A model generated the notes under the pieces. That model had not been told where the DNA came from and ran no database searches. It saw only the letters and a list, made by a program, of their open reading frames with translations. From positions 1 to 8,210 of the forward strand of contig CAJUQS010000019.1 in assembly GCA_910588365.1 (NCBI GenBank): a stretch of 8,210 nucleotides of DNA, in the 5' to 3' direction. Of the stretch, positions 4,898 to 8,210 are shown one piece after another. The translations under genes and the position numbers were made by a program. Within the stretch, counting starts at the first letter, position 1; every line of letters begins with the position of its first letter. The stretch comes from an uncultured Oscillospiraceae bacterium. Its GTDB lineage: Bacteria; Bacillota; Clostridia; Oscillospirales; Oscillospiraceae.

Positions 4898-6670
4898 ATG
4901 GTACAGAATGGTAAGGACAGGGGGCAGCAAAAGGAAAAATTCTCCTTCCGCTCCTACATCACATTTTATACCCGCTTCCCCATTCCCTGGTGGCTTTTTA
5001 TCGCCTCCCTGGTGTTCAGCCTTATCAATACCGAGGTTTTCCTGGCGATTTCAAAGTATGTGATCCAGATCAATAAGGGAGAGCTTTACAACGGCGTTAT
5101 CATCGGCTATGCCCTGCTGACCGTCCTCAATGCCGCCATTTCCATGGGGAGCAATATCTGCGGCGAGTACGGCATCCAGAAGGTCACCCTCCGGGCCAGG
5201 AAGCTGCTGTGGGACAAGATTCTCCATCTGCCCATGCGGGAGGTGGAGCGCCGCCAGCCCTCGTCCCTGATCTCCGGCGTGGTCAACGATATTACCCAGG
5301 CCAGCGCGGTGATCCATATGGTCTTCTCCACGGTGGCTTCCGTTTATGGCTTTGTCCGCTGCTGTGTGGAGATGGCCCGGTTCAACGCGAAGCTCTCCGC
5401 CTATATGCTGCTGCTGGTCCCTCTGGCCATCGGCGTGTTCGCCCTGGTGGGCCAGCTGCAGTACCGTATGATGCTACGGCGGTACGAGAGCCTGAATACC
5501 ATGACGGAGTTCTTCTCCGAGCATATTTCCGCCGCCAAGCATGTCAAGGCCCAGGCCATGGAGGAGCTGGAAACGGAGGAGGGCCTGCGGGCCATCGACG
5601 AGCGGTACCGGGCGGACGTCTACTACGCCTTTATGGAGGTTTTGCAGGTGTTCTCCAATACGCTGTACACCTCCATCGGCAGCATTGCCATCGCCCTGTT
5701 CGGTTCCGATATGATCCGCAAGGGACAGATGCCGGATACGGGCATCAACGACTTTACCACCTATAAAAGCCGGGTGGATCAGTATCAGGCGGAGGTTCTG
5801 ACTCATTACCAGACCCTCAAGGGCACCCAGGGCGCTATGCAGTATGTGGGCGTTCTCCTGGACGGTCCGGAGGAGGATCCGGACGCCGGGTACGACCTGC
5901 CGGAGGGCCAGCCGGAACAGGATATCGTACTGGATCGGGTGAGCTTCGGCTACGTTCCCCAGCAGCCGGTGCTCCACGACCTGAGCCTCACCATCCCCGC
6001 CGGGAAGACCACCGCCATTATTGGAAACAACGGCTGTGGCAAGTCCACCCTGCTCAAGCTGCTCCAGGGCGTCTATCCGCCGGACAGCGGCCGGGTATGG
6101 CTGGGGAAAACCGCTATGGACGAGGTGAAGCTGGCCCAGCTGCGCCGCCGGTTCGGCTGCGTTCTCCAGCATAACCCCTGGTTCTCCGGCTCTGTCCGTG
6201 ATAACATAGCCTATGGTGAAAAGGAGGCGGTATCGGATGAAGCCATCGCCGGGGCCGCAAGGCTGGCGGATGCGGATGGCTTTATCCGCCAGCTGCCCCA
6301 GGGATATGATTCTGATGTAGGCATGGGCGGGGCGCTGCTCTCCGGCGGGCAGCGCCAGCGGGTGGCTATCGCCCGGACGCTGCTGTCCGACCCGGATTAT
6401 CTGCTCATGGATGAGGCCGGGGCCAGTCTGGACCACAAGAGCGATATGACCATCTTCCGCACCGTCCGGGAGCATATGAAGGGCAGGACCATCGTGGTGG
6501 TGGCCCACGACATGCGCTCGGTCATGGAGGCGGATTATATCATCGTTCTGAACAGCGGGTCCCTGGAAGCGGCGGGCACCCATGAGGAGCTGCTGAAAAC
6601 CAGTCCTACTTATCGCACCTATCTGGAGCTCCAGGGCTGCGCCCTGGCGGGAGAGGAGGTCAGCCGATGA
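4898..6670 (+). CDS. ABC exporter half-transporter (permease fused to ATPase), second of a pair
   Basis: A 590-aa half-transporter of the same architecture. It has a charged cytosolic start of about 20 residues, a membrane domain to about residue 320 (WWLFIASLVFSLINTEVFLAI, AYMLLLVPLAIGVFALVG and others), then an ATPase domain. Walker A is GNNGCGKST (376-384), the Q-loop Gln is 424, the signature LSGGQRQR is 481-488, Walker B ends in Asp505-Glu506, and the H-loop is His537. The D-loop reads GASLD. In many bacterial heterodimeric exporters one partner has a degenerate Walker B or signature; here both genes are canonical, so both ATP sites should be active. AGGAGG at 4883-4888 lies 9 nt before the ATG, and the stop overlaps the next start as ATGA. 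No peptidase domain is present. Confidence 0.93.
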   Translation: MVQNGKDRGQQKEKFSFRSYITFYTRFPIPWWLFIASLVFSLINTEVFLAISKYVIQINKGELYNGVIIGYALLTVLNAAISMGSNICGEYGIQKVTLRARKLLWDKILHLPMREVERRQPSSLISGVVNDITQASAVIHMVFSTVASVYGFVRCCVEMARFNAKLSAYMLLLVPLAIGVFALVGQLQYRMMLRRYESLNTMTEFFSEHISAAKHVKAQAMEELETEEGLRAIDERYRADVYYAFMEVLQVFSNTLYTSIGSIAIALFGSDMIRKGQMPDTGINDFTTYKSRVDQYQAEVLTHYQTLKGTQGAMQYVGVLLDGPEEDPDAGYDLPEGQPEQDIVLDRVSFGYVPQQPVLHDLSLTIPAGKTTAIIGNNGCGKSTLLKLLQGVYPPDSGRVWLGKTAMDEVKLAQLRRRFGCVLQHNPWFSGSVRDNIAYGEKEAVSDEAIAGAARLADADGFIRQLPQGYDSDVGMGGALLSGGQRQRVAIARTLLSDPDYLLMDEAGASLDHKSDMTIFRTVREHMKGRTIVVVAHDMRSVMEADYIIVLNSGSLEAAGTHEELLKTSPTYRTYLELQGCALAGEEVSR

Positions 6671-7146
6671 AACGCTTTACCATCATTTTTTCCATCCTGC
6701 TGGCGCTGGGCTTTGGCACGGTGCTGGCCTATGTGGCGGCGTCGCCGGAGTTCGTCCCGCCCTCCCAGCTCATCGGCGAGGGGGAGGACCCCGACGCCCC
6801 CATCTGGGATATGACCATGGATGAGGTTTTGGCGGAGATCGCGGCCCGGGGGCTCATTGATGACCCATCTGCCGCCATCTCCTTGGCCAGCGACGGCCTG
6901 TGCAACGATGCACGCAAGATCAGCGGCGCGGAATTTTATTGGTGGGATCTGGACAACCTGAAGGAGGACAGCCAGGAGGAGACCGCCTACAAGAGCCTGA
7001 AGGCGGAGGGATTTATTAACCTCTACGGTAACGGGCATATCGTGAGTCCTGTCCCCAACGGCCCCTTCGCACTGCTGCTGGACTTCTACGAGGGCGATGC
7101 CAAGGCGCTGGAGCAGGCGTTCCGGGCTGTTGGTCAGGCAGAATAA
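6667..7146 (+). CDS. Small secreted or membrane-anchored protein, paralog of the lipoprotein
   Basis: A 159-aa protein of unknown function. Residues 1-25 form a signal peptide or signal anchor (MKRFTIIFSILLALGFGTVLAYVAA) without a lipobox cysteine, followed by a Pro- and acid-rich linker (26-48). The globular part runs TMDEVLAEIAARGLI (50-64), YWWD (91-94), LKAEGFINLYGNG (111-123) and NGPFALLLDF (131-140). This order matches the lipoprotein at 2592-3071, which has the same total length. Compared with it, about 12 residues before WWD are missing, and a linker of similar size is added after the signal. Only one Cys (79) is present. The start overlaps the ABC stop in ATGA, with AGGAGGT at 6654-6660, so translation is coupled. 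It could be an accessory subunit of the exporter or a partner of the lipoprotein; no family recognised. Confidence 0.85.
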   Translation: MKRFTIIFSILLALGFGTVLAYVAASPEFVPPSQLIGEGEDPDAPIWDMTMDEVLAEIAARGLIDDPSAAISLASDGLCNDARKISGAEFYWWDLDNLKEDSQEETAYKSLKAEGFINLYGNGHIVSPVPNGPFALLLDFYEGDAKALEQAFRAVGQAE

Positions 7147-7151
7147 AAAGC

Positions 7152-7159
7152 GGGGAGGG
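7152..7159 (+). promoter_or_regulatory. Ribosome binding site that favours the GTG start at 7167
   Basis: GGGGAGGG ends 7 nt before GTG at 7167 and 13 nt before the in-frame ATG at 7173. The spacing favours GTG. The difference is only two residues. Confidence 0.6.
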
Positions 7160-7166
7160 TCGGATC

Positions 7167-7931
7167 GTGGAGATGAAAGTCCTGCTGGTGGACAGCGACC
7201 GGCAGCTATGTGCGGAATTGGTGGTCATGCTCCATATGTTTCAGTGCTTCCGGGTGGTGGAGAACGTGCAGACCGCGGAGGAGGCCATTGCGTATGTCCA
7301 GTCCAACGAGGTGGATGTTGTCTTTGCCAACCACCAGCCCGCCGATCCCCGCGTTACCAGCGGCGGGGAGCATCTGGCCGCCGTCCTGGGGCAGAGCTGC
7401 CCCCATATCCAGGTGGTGATCTATTCCAATACGTCGGAATGGGCGTACAACGCCTACCGGTGCCAGTGCGCCGGGTATCTGCTGGTTCCCTTCGATCCCC
7501 TGGCGCTCCAGTCGCTGGTCAACCGGCTGCGCTATGTGTTTGACCTTCAACAGGCCAAGCGAGAGGTGTCCAACCGCAGCATCATGATCAAGACCCGCAG
7601 CGGCTACCAGCTCACTCGGCTCAGCAACATTCTCTTCATTGAACGCAGCAACCGGAAAAACCGCATTGTCACCACTGATGGTCAGGAGATTGCGCTGCTT
7701 GGGTATACCATGAATCAACTGGAAGATATGCTGGACGGCTGCGGATTCTATCGCTGTTATCAATCCTTCATCGTCAATCTGTCCCAGGTGGCGGCTGTCC
7801 GGGCGGACAACGACGCAAAAATCTATACGATTCGCTTTAAAGACTATGAGGGAGAGATACTGCTCAGCCGGGAAAAATATGCGGAACTGGTGGCGCTTCT
7901 AAAGGGGCGGTATGCGGGGATCAATATCTGA
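7167..7931 (+). CDS. LytTR-family transcriptional regulator with degenerate receiver domain
   Basis: A 254-aa cytosolic regulator. Residues 3-125 have the receiver fold (MKVLLVDSD, VDVVFANHQ, VVIYSN, GYLLVPFDP). The phospho-acceptor position is Asn55 instead of Asp, and the conserved Lys of LLKPFDP is Val107, so ordinary phospho-signalling is unlikely. Residues 139-250 are a LytTR DNA-binding domain: IKTRSGYQL, LSNILFIERSN, CYQSFIVNLSQV and LLSREKYAELVALLKG are its usual landmarks. The protein has seven cysteines, including C99-x-C101 just before the degenerate Lys site. No histidine kinase gene is in the window. It is last in the export operon, 20 nt after the previous gene. LytTR proteins bind paired 9-bp direct repeats, and such pairs lie upstream of both operons, so autoregulation is the likely mode (inference). 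Confidence 0.9.
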   Translation: MEMKVLLVDSDRQLCAELVVMLHMFQCFRVVENVQTAEEAIAYVQSNEVDVVFANHQPADPRVTSGGEHLAAVLGQSCPHIQVVIYSNTSEWAYNAYRCQCAGYLLVPFDPLALQSLVNRLRYVFDLQQAKREVSNRSIMIKTRSGYQLTRLSNILFIERSNRKNRIVTTDGQEIALLGYTMNQLEDMLDGCGFYRCYQSFIVNLSQVAAVRADNDAKIYTIRFKDYEGEILLSREKYAELVALLKGRYAGINI

Positions 7932-7975
7932 CGCTTCTTCAGACTTTGATTGCCTTTGAGAAAAAAGTCAGGAAG

Positions 7976-8011
7976 AGCAGTGCAGGTCTGCTGCTTTGTC
8001 CTCCCGCAGCA
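7976..8011. other. Small overlapping hairpins downstream of the regulator, no clear terminator
   Basis: AGCAG (7976-7980) can pair with CTGCT (7988-7992), and TGCTGC (7989-7994) can pair with GCAGCA (8006-8011). Neither is followed by a T-tract. They may mark the 3' end of the export operon, but I cannot support a terminator call. Confidence 0.25.
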
Positions 8012-8032
8012 AGATGGTTATTATTCCTGAAT

Positions 8033-8199
8033 TTAGAGCCTGTTTAATATCTCGGCGTGTGCGGATTGGCGAGATAGATTTTTTGTCCTGCAAGGCAAAA
8101 AGCCGCAGCAATCCTGACGGATTGTAAGGATTTTTAACGCAGTCAGGGCGGAAAATATGCCGCCAAGGCGGGCGCGAGGAGATATTAAACAGGCTCTTA
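8033..8199. mobile_element. MITE-like element with 18-bp perfect terminal inverted repeats and TTA duplication
   Basis: GAGCCTGTTTAATATCTC (8036-8053) is the exact reverse complement of GAGATATTAAACAGGCTC (8179-8196). The element between the outer ends is 161 bp, has no coding frame of note, and is flanked on both sides by TTA (8033-8035 and 8197-8199), which looks like a 3-bp target duplication. The interior has secondary structure: CAATCC/GGATTG (8109-8114 and 8119-8124) and a near-palindrome around TGCA at 8091-8094. The GAGCCTGTT end and a TNA target are reminiscent of the IS1031 group of the IS5 family, so it may be mobilised by such a transposase in trans. No transposase is present here. 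Confidence 0.8.
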
Positions 8200-8210
8200 G
8201 AAGCTGTACC

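Noticed and set aside
5474..6583. 369-codon open frame on the minus strand
   Set aside because: It mirrors the second ABC ATPase, whose motifs are intact on the + strand.
7942..7969. GACTTT/AAAGTC stem after the regulator as a terminator
   Set aside because: A 6-bp AT-rich stem with a 16-nt loop and no following T-tract is too weak.
1..8210. tRNA, rRNA or known riboswitch
   Set aside because: No cloverleaf, rRNA core or recognisable aptamer was seen on either strand.

Overview
The window reads as accessory or metabolic DNA from a GC-rich, Gram-positive anaerobe of the Clostridia, most likely an Oscillospiraceae-type gut bacterium. The reasons are strong GGAGG-type ribosome sites before nearly every gene, a lipoprotein signal, a thioredoxin reductase that lacks its NADPH motif, and a LytTR-type regulator. 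This placement is an inference; there is no rRNA or marker gene here. All well-supported genes are on the + strand.

Layout. 1-377: an open frame running in from the left edge (1-123, uncertain), then a dense control region. 378-2486: a thiol-redox and folding operon made of a thioredoxin reductase-like flavoprotein, a trigger-factor-like PPIase/chaperone without a ribosome-binding domain, and a thioredoxin with a CVPC active site. 2487-2591: a promoter region. 2592-7931: an export operon made of a 159-aa lipoprotein, a hairpin (probable attenuator), two ABC exporter half-transporters, a second 159-aa secreted or membrane-anchored protein that is a distant paralog of the lipoprotein, and a LytTR response-regulator-like protein whose receiver has lost the phospho-acceptor Asp and the conserved Lys. 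7932-8210: a gene-free tail with a 161-bp MITE-like element that has 18-bp perfect inverted repeats and a TTA duplication.

The main observation is regulatory. Three putative promoters share one geometry: two 9-bp direct repeats (consensus GGACAGAAT) whose starts are 21 nt apart, then the -35 hexamer beginning exactly 21 nt after the second repeat, then a -10 after 16-17 nt. One promoter drives the redox operon, one drives the export operon, and one points leftward out of the window. Paired 9-bp direct repeats about two helical turns apart are what LytTR-domain proteins bind, and the only regulator in the window is a LytTR protein at the end of the export operon. The simplest reading is an autoregulated regulon that links a probably ferredoxin-driven thiol system, a free chaperone, an exporter pair and two related secreted proteins. 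The exported substrate and the input signal are unknown.
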